Below, in pieces: positions 11,910 through 23,584 of a DNA stretch of 64,000 bases. Every line of letters begins with the position of its first letter. Positions within the stretch are counted from its first letter, which is position 1. The notes below the pieces were generated by a model that worked only from the letters and a program-made list of their open reading frames with translations, did no database searches and was not told where the DNA came from. The stretch is from Centroberyx gerrardi. Taxonomy: Eukaryota > Chordata > Actinopteri > Beryciformes > Berycidae. Position numbers and translations under genes: made by a program. The stretch is taken from assembly GCF_048128805.1 (NCBI RefSeq), contig NC_136012.1, positions 10,266,621 to 10,330,620 of the forward strand, given 5' to 3'.

Positions 11910-12895
11910 ATGTTCAACCATAAAACAGATCAAATAATAGGCGCACTCCTGTAGCCCAAAACTACCAACCAAAACACTAGCGTTTAAGCTAACATAGACC
12001 AAAACGTAAACATCATTACTTTTTTGGTTATTGAATTTGTCCACAGTAATCGCTCTAAAACGCAAAAAATCATACTCCGTGTCAAAAGTAGATATCAGCG
12101 TTCAAATCCAACAACAGCATGCTAAAACAACATAGGTTACTCAGTCTCCTTAATAACTAAATAGAGCGTTATTCAAAAAAAAAATATTATCTGTGATTTC
12201 AGTGCAAGGTATAGGACAGTATGTCACATCCATGAGTTTTAAATTTAGCTTAAGGCTGGAAAAACGTTTGTTTCCATTTGCTGTTTTCTACACACTTGAG
12301 ACAAATTCACGTTTAATTTGAGTTTATAGCGTGTTAAGAGTGCTACAAAAGATCTATTTTTCCATCTCAATCTCTGCAAAAACAAATGTGAATAAACCCA
12401 CGATATAGATGGTCAAAAATGATTGACCTCATCTTCAATATGAAGCTGAAAAGCGACTTTAAAACATGTCGAGCCAACTTCTAGATTTATATTAACCATC
12501 ACAGTAAAAAAAAAAAGTCATAAGATATTGAAACAATGTGATATTGAAATGACATGATGAGCAGGAAATCTAATTGTCATCTTTTGTTATTCTATAAAGT
12601 TTCGTTGTGACGTCACCGTACATGTATGCACACTATTCTTTTGAGTTATAGCTTGTGACGGGAAGTTACACAAAACACAGCACAGACTGGGACCATGGAT
12701 TTTCCGTCAACATTAAGTAGCAAAATACATTTAAAAGATCTATCGCTCAATTATTTTAATGACCATCTTGCCACAATGCAATGGATGATTATGCTGTGCT
12801 ACTGACTCTTCCTATCACTAGTAAAATTGTGATACTTTCATCGAGGGATTATCAAACATTACAATGCTATATATAAATGCTATATATATTCTCAC

Positions 12896-15349
12896 CTGCT
12901 GGCTCTCAAAGGTCCAGGTGCTGTCTGGTAAAGACGCGTCCAGGACATTGATCATCTCCTTAAAGTCAGTGGTGCTGCTGGGCTTAACGAAGGTGAAATC
13001 ACTGTACTCTGACATGGGAGAGAGACAGGACCTGAAGGACTGACTCTGAGACAACATGTCTCCTCCCAGGACCTCCACGTACTTAATAGGCCCGTCAGTG
13101 TTGAGCTGGATCTGCAGGTTTCTGTTGGGGTTCTTGTAGCCATCACAGTCGGTCCGTCTCATGCAGCAACTACCGCTGCTTCTACTGTTTCTAATGCATT
13201 TAATCGCTAAAATGAGAAAAGTCAAAAGAGACAGCACGGACACCGAGGCCAGAGAGAGGATCAAATAAAGGGTGATTCTCCCAGTTTTCTTGCTGGGCTC
13301 GACCGCTTTCTGTCGGAGGTCCAAGATGGGCTCGTGGAGGCCGTCCTCTAGCAGGATGGACACGGTGACTGTGGCGGACTGGACCGGTTCCCCGTCGTCC
13401 TTGATTTCTATGAGCAGCCTCTGAGAGGAGTCGTCCTGCTCGGATACAGGGCGTTTAGTCCTCACCTCCCCTGTGTAAAGATTGACAGTGAACAGAGAGA
13501 CGTCTGTGGCCTCCGCCAGCCTATAGGAGATCCAGGCGTTATGGCCCGAGTCGGCGTCCACGGCCGTCACCTTAGTAACCAGGTGGCCCGCTTTAGCGGA
13601 GCGGGACATCCTCTGATGAGAGAGAGAGCCCAGGGCAGCGGAGGAGGGGTAAATAACAGCGGGGGCATTGTCGTTCTGGTCCAGGATAAAAACATGGACA
13701 GTAGCGTTGCTGCTCAGAGACGGAGAGCCCTGGTCCTTTGCCTGCACCCGAATCTGAAACACCTTGAGTTTCTCATAGTCAAACGAGTGCATGCTGTAGA
13801 TGCTGCCGTTATCAGAGTTGATGTAGACATAGGAGGACACAGACACGTCCTGCACTTTAGAGTCCAGGATGGAATAGGAGATCTTGGCGTTTTCACCAGA
13901 ATCCAGGTCAGACGCTGATACTGAGTAGAGAATAGAGCCTGGTACCCCATTCTCTTTTAAATACACATTATAGGAGGGCTGAGAGAATCTAGGAGGGTTG
14001 TCATTCACATCAGTGATGCTGACAGGTATAGTTTTCTTACTAGATAGAGGAGGAGAGCCTGAATCAGTGGCTGTTATCTCAATATTATACTCTGAGAAGC
14101 TCTCTCGGTCTAAAACACCACTGGTAACCAGTGCGTAATTGTTAGAAAAGGAAGGTTTCAGTGTAAAAGGAGAACCTTTGGGGAGTTGTAATGTCACTTT
14201 ACCGTTATCACCAGAGTCAACGTCCCGGGCACTGAGCAAAGCCACTATTGTGCCACTTGGCGCATCCTCACGCAAAGAGCTAGGTTTTGAAGTGAGCACA
14301 ATTTCTGGGGCATTATCATTAACATCTAAAACTTCTACCTGGACAGTACAATGCCCCTCCATCTCTGGAGAGCCTTTGTCCTTAGCACTGATATCAATTT
14401 CATAAAATGTATCTGATTCAAAATCTAAGTCTCCTTTCAACAAAATGTCTCCAGTGACTGAATCTATATCAAAAGTAGCCAACACAGAGTCTGACGTGCG
14501 TTCACCAAATGAGTAAGTCACTTCGCCATTTAATTCCTCATCAATATCCGTCGCTTTGACTTTGCTGATTAAAGTACGTTTTGACGCATGTTCAGTGATA
14601 GACGCTTTGTAAATCGGTTTTTCAAACTGTGGGATATTATCGTTAACATCCAAGACAGTAACTGTTATCTTTGAAATCCCGGATCTTACCGGATTGCCTC
14701 CATCTAAAGCAGTTAAAAGTAGTTGGTGGGTAGCTTTTTTCTCTCTGTCCAGAGGTTTCTCTAAAACTAGTTCAGGGACTTTCCTCCCGTTGCTAACGTC
14801 GTTTACTTTTAAACTGAAACATTCATCTTTACTGAGACTGTAGGATTTAAGAGAATTGCTTCCAACGTCGGGGTCCAGTGCACTCTCCAAAGGAAAGCGC
14901 ATACCCGCAACAGTGCTTTCGGATATTTTCAATGGCAAATCATTTGTTAGAAAGGTAGGAGAATTGTCATTTATGTCTTTTATTTCTACCTCTATCCGGT
15001 GTAATTGTAGCGGGTCCTCAATGACAATCTGCAGTGGCAACACACAGCTTGCGCTTTGTCCGCACAAAGCCTCTCTGTCTATTCTGTCATTCACCACCAG
15101 CTCGCCCTTCCCCGCATCCACACTGAAATACTGCTTACCAGCCTCAGAGGCGACGCGCAGTTTACGGTCAAAAATCTCTGATAGTCCCAAACCCAGATCT
15201 TTGGCTAGATTTCCTACCACAGAGCCCTGTTTCAGTTCCTCCGGGATTGTGTAGCGAGTCTGTCCGTCTATTGTACTCCACAAGAGAAAGAAATGATGCC
15301 ACCAAAGAGCCTGCCATCTCCAGTCTCGGTATCCCATTCTCTTTGTCAT
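12896..15349 (-). CDS. A4: clustered protocadherin variable exon, subfamily A
   Basis: Encodes 818 residues. EC2-EC3 are distinctive (SPTFLTNDLPLKISEST; IYKASITEHASKRTLISKV; GERTSDSVLATFDIDS), and EC4 opens IVLTSKPSSLREDAPSG. EC5 has DLDSGENAKI where A1-A3 and A5 have DLDFGENAKI, so A4 keeps the common DxDSGxN calcium form. A small change in EC6 (ATDVSLF for ATDASLF) shows that homogenisation is not complete. The frame stays open 25 codons past the exon, but CAG|GTGAGA at 12896/12895 is the donor; it is the only GTGAGA donor in subfamily A. The MTKRMG start is at 15349 with an upstream ATG at 15370. Its RE1-like element is decayed compared with the other A exons. Confidence 0.93.
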
Positions 15350-15539
15350 CCCTGCTCCGTTATAATACATTATTCCTCATCGATAAATTGTTTAGAACAA
15401 ATAGCTCAATGTTAGAATCCATCACCGCGGTGAGTATTCCACTACAACGATCACTGAGATATTTATGCATGACAAGATGTAAATTTAAAGGCATATCATT
15501 TAGTTTCTGAGTGTATAAACGCATCCTCCTTTCTCCCCA

Positions 15540-15634
15540 TCTCCGAGCATTGTACTGTCTACGGTGGTGAGGGTGCGTGGGGGAGGGAGTAGATCTCTTT
15601 GTACAGTTCTGTATGCTATTGGTGCACAGCATCT
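15540..15634 (-). promoter_or_regulatory. A4 promoter block, CpG-decayed core
   Basis: Close to the A3 block through the whole upstream part, but the core reads AGCATC, an independent CG-to-CA change relative to A3. Confidence 0.65.
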
Positions 15635-16078
15635 ATCTCTAACATCCAATAAGAGAGCAACTGAACATTGCTCTTAAAGTTACAGCAGCATGGCAATCTG
15701 TGCATTTCAGATACGAAGAAAATCATGGGGCATTTCTATTCGACTGTGTGCTTCATATCTCCTTGGACAAGAAAATTAATATATAGCTCATTTATTTAAA
15801 AAAAATATCCCTGTAATAACGTTTTGAAACAATGAAGTCACTCCTTACATATTATTTTAAGATAATGCATAACATGTTTTCAACATTGAGGTTTGAATTA
15901 ATTTTGCAAAACACCTTGAAAATGACCATCCGTGCAATAAATAATCACCAACAAATAAACAACGAACTAATATTTTTGTGAAGTTAATTTGCTTTCATTA
16001 TGAATGACTGAGTTGTCATCAAAAAGCGATTTACGTTCATGACTTAATTTCCTACATAAATGTGTGTTATCGGTTTGT

Positions 16079-16105
16079 GTTGCTGTCCAAAGCGGCGGTT
16101 CTGAA
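16079..16105 (-). promoter_or_regulatory. RE1/NRSE-like element behind A5, expanded spacing
   Basis: Minus-strand halves TTCAGAACC (one change) and GGACAGCAAC (one change) are separated by 8 nt, 321 nt past the A5 donor. The remaining 15350-16425 spacer contains the A4 promoter and AT-rich sequence with no other visible feature. Confidence 0.5.
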
Positions 16106-16425
16106 ATGCTTAACCATAAGAGGTCGAATAATTAAGCACCATTATAAAGCTCAAAATCAACATTCACAAAGGAAACATTAAATAAAAAATTTGGTTATAC
16201 ATCACCACTGACTAAAAGCGTGCGACTGGTTGTCAAATAAGCTAGAACATAAACTAGAATATATAAAATAACATATTTTTCACTTATTTTATTTTCCCCA
16301 ACAAAGTACCATATTTCCACAATGCAAGGATGCGTCTTGCCACTGAATCTTCGTAGCATTATAAAAACTGCGGGACGTATATGGAGAGATTATCAATTAT
16401 TTCAAATCTATTTTTCTCTGCTCAC

Positions 16426-18879
16426 CTGCTGGCTCTCAAAGGTCCAGGTGCTGTCGGGTAAAGACGCGTCCAGGACATTGATCATCTCCTTAAAGTCAGT
16501 GGTGCTGCTGGGCTTAACGAAGGTGAAATCACTGTACTCTGACATGGGAGAGAGACAGGACCTGAAGGACTGACTCTGAGACAACATGTCTCCTCCCAGG
16601 ACCTCCACGTACTTAATAGGCCCGTCAGTGTTGAGCTGGATCTGCAGGTTTCTGTTGGGGTTCTTGTAGCCATCACAGTCCATCCGTCTCATGCAGCAAC
16701 TACCGCTGCTTCTACTGTTTCTAATGCATTTAACCGCTAAGATGAGAAAAGTCAAAAGAGACAGCACGGACACCGAGGCCAGAGACAGAATCAAATAAAG
16801 GGTGATTCTCCCAGTTTTCTTGCTGGGCTCGGCCGCTTTCTGTCGGAGGTCCAAGATGGGCTCATGGAGGCCGTCCTCTAGCAGGATGGACACGGTGACC
16901 GTGGCGGACTGGACCGGTTCCCCGTCGTCCTTGATCTCTATGAGCAGCCTCTGAGAGGAGTCGTCCTGCTCGGACACAGGGCGTTTAGTCCTCACCTCCC
17001 CTGTGTAAAGATTGACAGTGAACAGAGAGGCGTCTGTGGCCTCAGCCAGCCTATAGGAGATCCAGGCGTTATGGCCCGAGTCTGCATCCACGGCCGTCAC
17101 CTTAGTAACCAGGTGGCCCGCTTTAGCGGAGCGGGGCATCCTCTGATGGGAGAGGGAGCCCAGGGCAGCGGAGGAGGGGTAAATAACAGCGGGGGCATTG
17201 TCGTTCTGGTCCAGGATAAAAACATGGACAGTGGCATTGCTGCTCAGAGACGGAGAGCCCTGGTCCTTTGCCTGCACCCGAATCTGAAACACCTTGAGTT
17301 TCTCATAGTCAAACGAGTGCATGCTGTAGATGCTGCCGTTATCAGAGTTGATGTAGACATAGGAGGACACAGACACGTCCTGCACTTTAGAGTCCAGGAT
17401 GGAGTAGGAGATCTTGGCGTTTTCACCAAAATCCAGGTCAGATGCTGATACTGAGTAGAGAATAGAGCCTGGTACCCCATTCTCTTTTAAATACACATTA
17501 TAGGAGGGCTGAGAGAATCTAGGAGGATTGTCATTCACATCAGTGATGCTGACAGGTATAGTTTTCTTACTAGACAATGGGGGAGAGCCTGAATCAGTGG
17601 CTGTTATCTCAATATTATACTCTGAGAAGCTCTCTCGGTCTAAAACACCACTGGTAACCAGTGCGTAATTATTAGAAAATGAGGGTTTCAGACTAAAAAG
17701 AGAACCTTTGGGGAGTTGTAACGTCACTTTTCCGTTATCACCGGAGTCGAGGTCCCGAGCACTGAGTAAAGCCACTACGGTGCCGGCAGACGAGTCTTCG
17801 CGCACTGGTTTTGGTTGGGAGGTGAGAACAATTTCGGGGGCATTATCATTAACATCTAAAACTTCAACATGTACACTGCAATGCCCCTCCATTCTCGGAC
17901 TACCTTTATCTTTTGCACTCACGTCTACTTCATAATTTGCATTAGCTTCGAAATCTAACTTTGCCTTTAGAAAAATGTTTCCTGACATATGATCAATGCT
18001 AAATAAAGACAGAATACTATCTGGTGTGTGCACTCCAAATGAATATTCTACATCTCCATTTTGACCATCGTCAGTGTCTGTGGCTTTTGTTTGCACTATC
18101 AGTGCACCTTCTGCAGTATCTTCACTTATAGAAACTTTATATATTGTTTTCTCAAAAACGGGGACATTATCATTGATATCAAGAACTCTAATAGATAGTT
18201 GAGAGGTCCCGGATCTCACGGGGTTGCCTCCATCTAGTGCTGTCAATAAAATCTTGATAACAGCTTTTTTCTCTCTGTCTAAAGGTTTCGCTAAAATCAA
18301 TTCCGGAACTTTCCTCCCGCCGGCAACATCTTTTACTTTAATACTAAAACATTCGTCTTTACTGAGAGTGTATGTCTTCAATGAATTACTACCAGCATCT
18401 GGGTCTAATGCGCTTTCTAATGGAAAACGTACCCCTACCGCTGTAGATTCTGCTATCTCCAATGTGATATCGTTTGATGGGAACCTGGGGGAATTATCAT
18501 TAATGTCTTGTATTTCAATTTCAACACGATAGAGTTGTAACGGGTCTTCAATGACGACCTGCAGAGGTAGAACACAGCTGGCGCTTTGTCCGCACAAAGC
18601 CTCTCTGTCTATTCTGTCATTCACCACCAGCTCGCCCTTCCCCGCATCCACACTGAAATACTGCTTACCAGCCTCAGAGGCGACACGCAGTTTACGCTCA
18701 AAAATCTCTGAAAGTCCCAAACCCAGGTCTTTGGCAAGATTTCCTACCACAGAACCCTGTTTTAGTTCCTCCGGTATTGTGTAGCGAGTCTGTCCGTCTA
18801 TTGTACTCCACAAGAGAAAGAAATGATTCCACCAAAGAGCCTGCCATCTCCAGTCTCGGTATCCCATTCTCTTTGTCAT
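16426..18879 (-). CDS. A5: clustered protocadherin variable exon, subfamily A
   Basis: Encodes 818 residues. The N-terminal third resembles A3 (WWNHFFLLW, FERKLRVAS, DPLQLYRVEIEIQ), while EC2-EC3 are its own (SPRFPSNDITLEIAEST; GVHTPDSILSLFSIDH; FDFEANANYEVDVSAKD-like segment). EC4 has VREDSSAGTVVALL. The 3' half is shared with the cluster, but two substitutions (QKAAEPSKK before the helix and LAVKCIRN after it) are shared only with A6, marking a local conversion partner. The exon ends at CAG|GTGAGC (16426/16425). Start MTKRMG is at 18879, with ATG 18900 as an alternative. It lies in the same phase as its neighbours, with a promoter block at 19055-19153 and an RE1-like site 320 nt past the donor. 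Confidence 0.93.
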
Positions 18880-19054
18880 CCCTGGTCCGTTATAATACAT
18901 TATTTTCCATCGAGATTTTGTTCAGAACAACGTTACAACCCATCACCTGAGATAATATTCCCATAGAAAGATGGCAAAAATATTTGAGCATGGCCGTAAC
19001 CTAAAATACACACGTTTTATCTTAAAAAATACGAGCTCATTGCTCTCACTCCTC

Positions 19055-19153
19055 CAGGTCTTTGCATTGTACGGGTTACAGCGCTAAGGCTGTATGGGGG
19101 GAGGGAGTAGATCTCTTTGTACAGTTCTGAATGCTATTGGTGTACAGCGTCTA
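19055..19153 (-). promoter_or_regulatory. A5 promoter block, CGCT core intact
   Basis: Conserved GGGAGTAGATCTC and TTTGTACAGTTCTG parts; core AGCGTC with GTGTACAG in place of GTGCACAG. About 255 bp before the A5 start. Confidence 0.66.
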
Positions 19154-19423
19154 TCTCTACCACCCAATGAGAAGGCAACCGATAGATGCTCTTAAAGCCG
19201 CAACAGCCTTCCTCTTTACGCAGTTTCACTATAAAATGACAAAAATATGCTGGGATGTCAAATAATATAAGGAAAACATGCCATCGTAGAAAACTTTTAA
19301 TAAAATGTAATGAAATAACTACAAAACTATTATAATAAATAATTGTTTTCTTCACTTAACTTAGGCTGGTTTAAATACAAGTTACCTCCAATATCTTCTA
19401 AGCATTACTGCATTTCATTGTTA

Positions 19424-19450
19424 GTCGCTGTCCACAGTTATGGTGCTGAA
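19424..19450 (-). promoter_or_regulatory. RE1/NRSE-like element behind A6, expanded spacing, both halves perfect
   Basis: Minus-strand TTCAGCACC and GGACAGCGAC are intact and 8 nt apart, 322 nt past the A6 donor. The remaining 18880-19771 spacer holds the A5 promoter and a GATA-type microsatellite at 19601-19644. Confidence 0.62.
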
Positions 19451-19600
19451 TTACTCAAAATGTATACGCGTGACACTATATTGATAGATATCTTCTATTT
19501 GGGATTTTTGCACCATTGAAGCCAAATATTAAAAAAATGCAGTGCGACATTGTACGTGGATGAATAGTCTACTGAAATTCAGTGCTTCATGGACAGATGT

Positions 19601-19602
19601 AC

Positions 19603-19644
<42 letters not shown>
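19601..19644. repeat. (GATA)n microsatellite
   Basis: Eleven AGAT units in the A6-A5 spacer, 128 nt past the A6 donor. Confidence 0.95.
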
Positions 19645-19771
19645 TTTTTGGTTGTCTTTAGTAGATAGTCAAGAGTTCAGTCCCAAAATAACACATTATG
19701 GGAAATAATGTTTAGTGTCTTGGATAAAGGGAAACAATATGTAACAAATAATCTTTTTCTCTTTTGCTCAC

Positions 19772-22231
19772 CTGCTGGCTCTCAAAAGTCCAGGTGCTGT
19801 CTGGTAAAGACGCGTCCAGGACATTGATCATCTCCTTAAAGTCAGTGGTGCTGCTGGGCTTAACGAAGGTGAAATCACTGTACTCTGACATGGGAGAGAG
19901 ACAGGACCTGAAGGACTGACTCTGAGACAACATGTCTCCTCCCAGGACCTCCACGTACTTAATAGGCCCGTCAGTGTTGAGCTGGATCTGCAGGTTTCTG
20001 TTGGGGTTCTTGTAGCCATCACAGTCGGTCCGTCTCATGCAGCAACTACCGCTGCTTCTACTGTTTCTAATGCATTTAACCGCTAAGATGAGAAAAGTCA
20101 AAAGAGACAGCACGGACACCGAGGCCAGAGACAGAATCAAATAAAGGGTGATTCTCCCAGTTTTCTTGCTGGGCTCGGCCGCTTTCTGTCGGAGGTCCAA
20201 GATGGGCTCATGGAGGCCGTCCTCTAGCAAGATGGACACGGTGACCGTGGCGGACTGGACCGGTTCCCCGTCGTCCTTGATCTCTATAAGCAGCCTCTGA
20301 GAGGAGTCGTCCTGCTCGGACACAGGGCGTTTAGTCCTCACCTCCCCTGTGTAAAGATTGACAGTGAACAGAGAGGCGTCTGTGGCCTCCGCCAGCCTAT
20401 AGGAGATCCAGGCGTTATGGCCCGAGTCGGCGTCCACGGCCGTCACCTTAGTAACCAGGTGGCCCGCTTTAGCGGAGCGGGGCATCCTTTGATGGGAAAG
20501 GGAGCCCAGGGCAGCGGAGGAGGGGTAAATAACAGCGGGGGCATTGTCGTTCTGGTCCAGGATAAAAACATGGACAGTGGCGTTGCTGCTCAGAGACGGA
20601 GAGCCCTGGTCCTTCGCCTGCACCCGAATCTGAAACACCTTGAGTTTCTCATAGTCAAACGAGTGCATGCTGTAGATGCTGCCGTTATCAGAGTTGATGT
20701 AGACATAGGAGGACACAGACACGTCCTGCACTTTAGAGTCCAGGATGGAGTAGGAGATCTTGGCATTTTCACCCAAGTCGGGATCAGTGGCTGACACTGA
20801 GCATAATATTTTCCCGGGCGCATAATTCTCTTTTACATAAACAACATACGAAGGCTGGGAGAAAACTGGTGGGTTGTCATTTATATCCAACAATTCAACA
20901 GTGATCATTTTTTCACTCGATAACGAGGGCTTTCCTGAATCAATGGCACTAATTTTGATACTATATTGGCCATTTTTTTCACGGTCAAGTGGCCCATTCG
21001 TTACTAATGTGTAATGGTTGGAGACGGATAGATTTAACTTGAAGGGAGACTTGGAAGATAAGCTCAACTTCACCTTACCATTGTCCCCTGAATCTGGGTC
21101 TTTTGCACTTATCAGTGCAATAACTGTCCCAGTAGCAGAATCTTCTGGAACAGGTGTCGTTAATGACGTCACAATTATTTCAGGAGTATTATCGTTAGTG
21201 TCAACTATTTTAATTTCAACGCCGCAATGCCCATCCATCTCAGGATTACCTTTGTCTTTAGCAATGACGTCAAATCTATGTAAATGATTCTTTTCATAGT
21301 CTAAAATCCCTTTGACAACAATAGCTCCAGAATAAGGTTCAATATCAAACAAAGATAAAATTAAATCCGCTGTTTGCTCTCTAAAAAAGTATTCAATTTC
21401 TCCATTTAGACCCTCGTCTGCATCTGTAGCTTTAACATGCAAGATTTCAGTTCCAGGTATTGCGTTTTCGCTAACATTAGCTTCATACACCTGTCTCTCA
21501 AACTGCGGTGCATTATCATTGATATCAAGCACTGTAACCGTTATTTCGGATGTCCCTGAACGCACTGGATCTCCACCATCTACAGCAGTGAGAATAAGCT
21601 TGTGCACAGGCTGCTTCTCTCGATCAAGAGATTTCTCAAGGACCAGTTCAGGGAATTTCGTTCCGTCCTTGTGGTTTTTAACAATCAATTTGAAATTGTC
21701 GTTTTTGCTTATAATGTAAGAGCGTACAGAATTAGGGCCGACGTCGGGATCCTGTGCGTTTTCTAAAGGAAATCGCGCGCCTGGATTTACCAGCTCTGCT
21801 ATTTTCAACACCTTTTCTTTACTAAGAAAACTAGGAGAATTATCGTTTGTATCCTGTATTTCAATCTCGACTCTATGCAGCTGCAGGGGATTTTCTATTA
21901 CTAGTTCCAAAGGCAACAGACACGGCGCTCTTTGTCCACACAGATCCTCTCTGTCTATTCTGTCACTCACCACCAGTTCTCCCTTCCCCAAGTCCACACT
22001 GAAATACTGCTTGCCAGCTTCGGAGGTTATCCTTAATTTACGTCGGTAAAGTTCAGAGACAACCAAACCAAGATCTTTGGCTAGATTTCCTACCACAGAT
22101 CCTTGTTTCAGTTCCTCCGGAATGGTGTAGCGAGTCTGTCCGTCTATTGTACTCCACAAGAGAAAGAAATGATGCCACCACAAAAGCACCTGCCATGCAG
22201 GCAGTCTTTTCCACATTATTCCACGATCCAT
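19772..22231 (-). CDS. A6: divergent, mosaic clustered protocadherin variable exon, subfamily A (first A exon)
   Basis: Encodes 820 residues, starting MDRGIMWKR rather than MTKRMG; this is the first ATG of the frame and gives a signal peptide ending LWSTIDGQ. The outermost 5' end (WHHFFLLWSTIDGQ to NLAKDLGL) and everything after about residue 475 (NAKISYSILDSKVQ onward) match the other A exons. The middle (late EC1 to early EC5) is far more diverged: RRKLRITSEAG, RAPCLLPLELVI, EIQDTNDNSPSF (DTNDN), VDTNDNTPEIIV. The switch back to shared sequence is abrupt near 20765-20775. It looks like an old A-type exon whose ends were overwritten by conversion. Donor CAG|GTGAGC at 19772/19771; the open frame beyond it is intronic. 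The EC1 Cx5C loop is kept. Confidence 0.92.
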
Positions 22232-22361
22232 AAAACCCGTTCCTTTTCACTCAAATCCCATGTTTTCAATGGATAGAGGATAAGAAGTCTATAATCCAAT
22301 ATCGATGTCCTCTCATATTTTACATTAAGGGACATGCTTTGTGTCTGCATATATATCCCTC

Positions 22362-22464
22362 CCCTCCTGCGCCGAACATTGTAATGGTTACGGTGTTGAG
22401 GCTGCACGGTGGGAGGGAGTAGATCTCTTTGTACAGTTCTGTACGCTATTGGTGCACAGAGTCA
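22362..22464 (-). promoter_or_regulatory. A6 promoter block
   Basis: Same architecture; the core reads CACAGAGTC on the plus strand, so the CGCT box is changed to CTCT here. The upstream portion (CCGAACATTGTAATGGTTA) is nearly repeated at the orphan copy 23262-23335. Confidence 0.62.
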
Positions 22465-23059
22465 ACCCATTCCCACCAATCATGGCTTTAGCAAGCGTCT
22501 AGAGAACAGTGACGTAAATGTTCAACATAAAAAAAGATGCACCATTAGATGATGTTTTCAAATTTTTAGAGTCATGTTGTTCTTGTATTGTTCAGTCTAC
22601 TATAACTCAAGCACATGGAAGATGATTAGGCTACTATTCATCTTTGAACCAGTCTCACCACCACCATCAACAATTTGTCCTATGTGTATATGCTTAATAA
22701 AAATCCCTAAGAGATATTCTTAATATATCATAGCTAGATAATCGATGAGGAAGTACTATGGTTTGTGGATTACTGAAAGATCACCCATGCAATGCATTAG
22801 GCAGGGCTGTAGGCATAATCATCCACTTAATCTTCTTGCCTGCATGTGCCTGCATTAATGTTCTATCTTGCTTCTATGGCTGGCAAGGCTCTGCGTTGCC
22901 TTCCTGTGGCCAGAGAAAGCTAGTGCAGCCTGCATACGTCATCAGAGCGCTCCAGGAGCCGCATAGAAACAATTATGTCAGCAGCCAACGTAAAGTACCC
23001 GTATGGAGGTCTGTAGAGCAAATGAAAAGGGAGGGGGAGCGTAGATAGTGTAGGAGGGT

Positions 23060-23060
23060 G

Positions 23061-23129
<69 letters not shown>

Positions 23130-23134
23130 ACACT
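23060..23134. repeat. (CT)n(CA)n compound microsatellite
   Basis: About 29 bp of CT followed by about 45 bp of CA. Confidence 0.95.
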
Positions 23135-23261
23135 AGTATTTGCCCTAATTTTTGCACGTAATTATTAAGAGATGCTTGCTCTTCATCTACCAATCAAATT
23201 AGTCTTAAAAAAAAAAGAAACATCGAGCGTAAATATGTCATCTCCCCCGGGTTTGCCTAGC

Positions 23262-23335
23262 GATCCTGCGCTGAACACTGTAATGGTTATGGTGCTGAGG
23301 CTGCAGGGTGGGAGGGAGTGGGTCTTTCTTATAAC
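23262..23335 (-). promoter_or_regulatory. Orphan copy of the A-type promoter block, no exon attached
   Basis: Plus-strand GAACACTGTAATGGTTATGG, then GTGCTGAGGCTGCAGGGTGG and GAGGGAGTGGGTCTTTCTT, follows the A6 block almost base for base and then breaks into a poly(A) run at 23336, before the CCAAT/CSE core. No protocadherin coding remnant is visible between here and A6. It is probably the relic of a lost A-type exon's promoter. Confidence 0.6.
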
Positions 23336-23353
23336 AAAAAAAAAAAAAAAAAA
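23336..23353. repeat. Poly(A) run at the end of the orphan promoter copy
   Basis: Eighteen A residues directly after the A-type promoter homology stops. Confidence 0.9.
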
Positions 23354-23557
23354 TTCTTAACACACAAATTCAACATTGCAAACTGTGAAATAAACCATTA
23401 CAACATATGCAGCTTCCTATGAAAAATAAATATACATAGAATAGACCGTGGATGTTTTCAGTAATCATCTTCTCTGAGTAGAAGTGAGCGACAGAGGGAG
23501 ATGTAGAGAGGCAGAGTGAGAGACAGGGAGAGGGAGGGGGAGAGCGCTGGTGCTGAT

Positions 23558-23584
23558 TTCAGCACCACGCGTGTGGACAGCGCC
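23558..23584 (+). promoter_or_regulatory. Orphan RE1/NRSE-like element in the spacer island, expanded spacing, opposite strand
   Basis: On the plus strand TTCAGCACC (23558-23566) and GGACAGCGCC (23575-23584) are exact halves of the textbook REST site, separated by 8 nt. The left half also forms an 8-bp-arm palindrome with GGTGCTGA just before it. It lies in a GC-rich, CpG-containing island (about 23465-23730) that belongs to no exon and is about 9 kb from B1 and 1.2 kb from A6. Orientation is opposite to all exon-linked copies. It could be an enhancer or silencer of the cluster. Confidence 0.6.

Noticed and set aside
809-22231. Regular repeats that could suggest an array such as CRISPR or a satellite
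   Set aside because: The repeated units are whole 2.45 kb coding exons with promoters; no short direct-repeat array is present.
22758-23048. Plus-strand 96-codon frame in the spacer
   Set aside because: No recognisable domain, signal peptide or homologue; composition like surrounding non-coding sequence.
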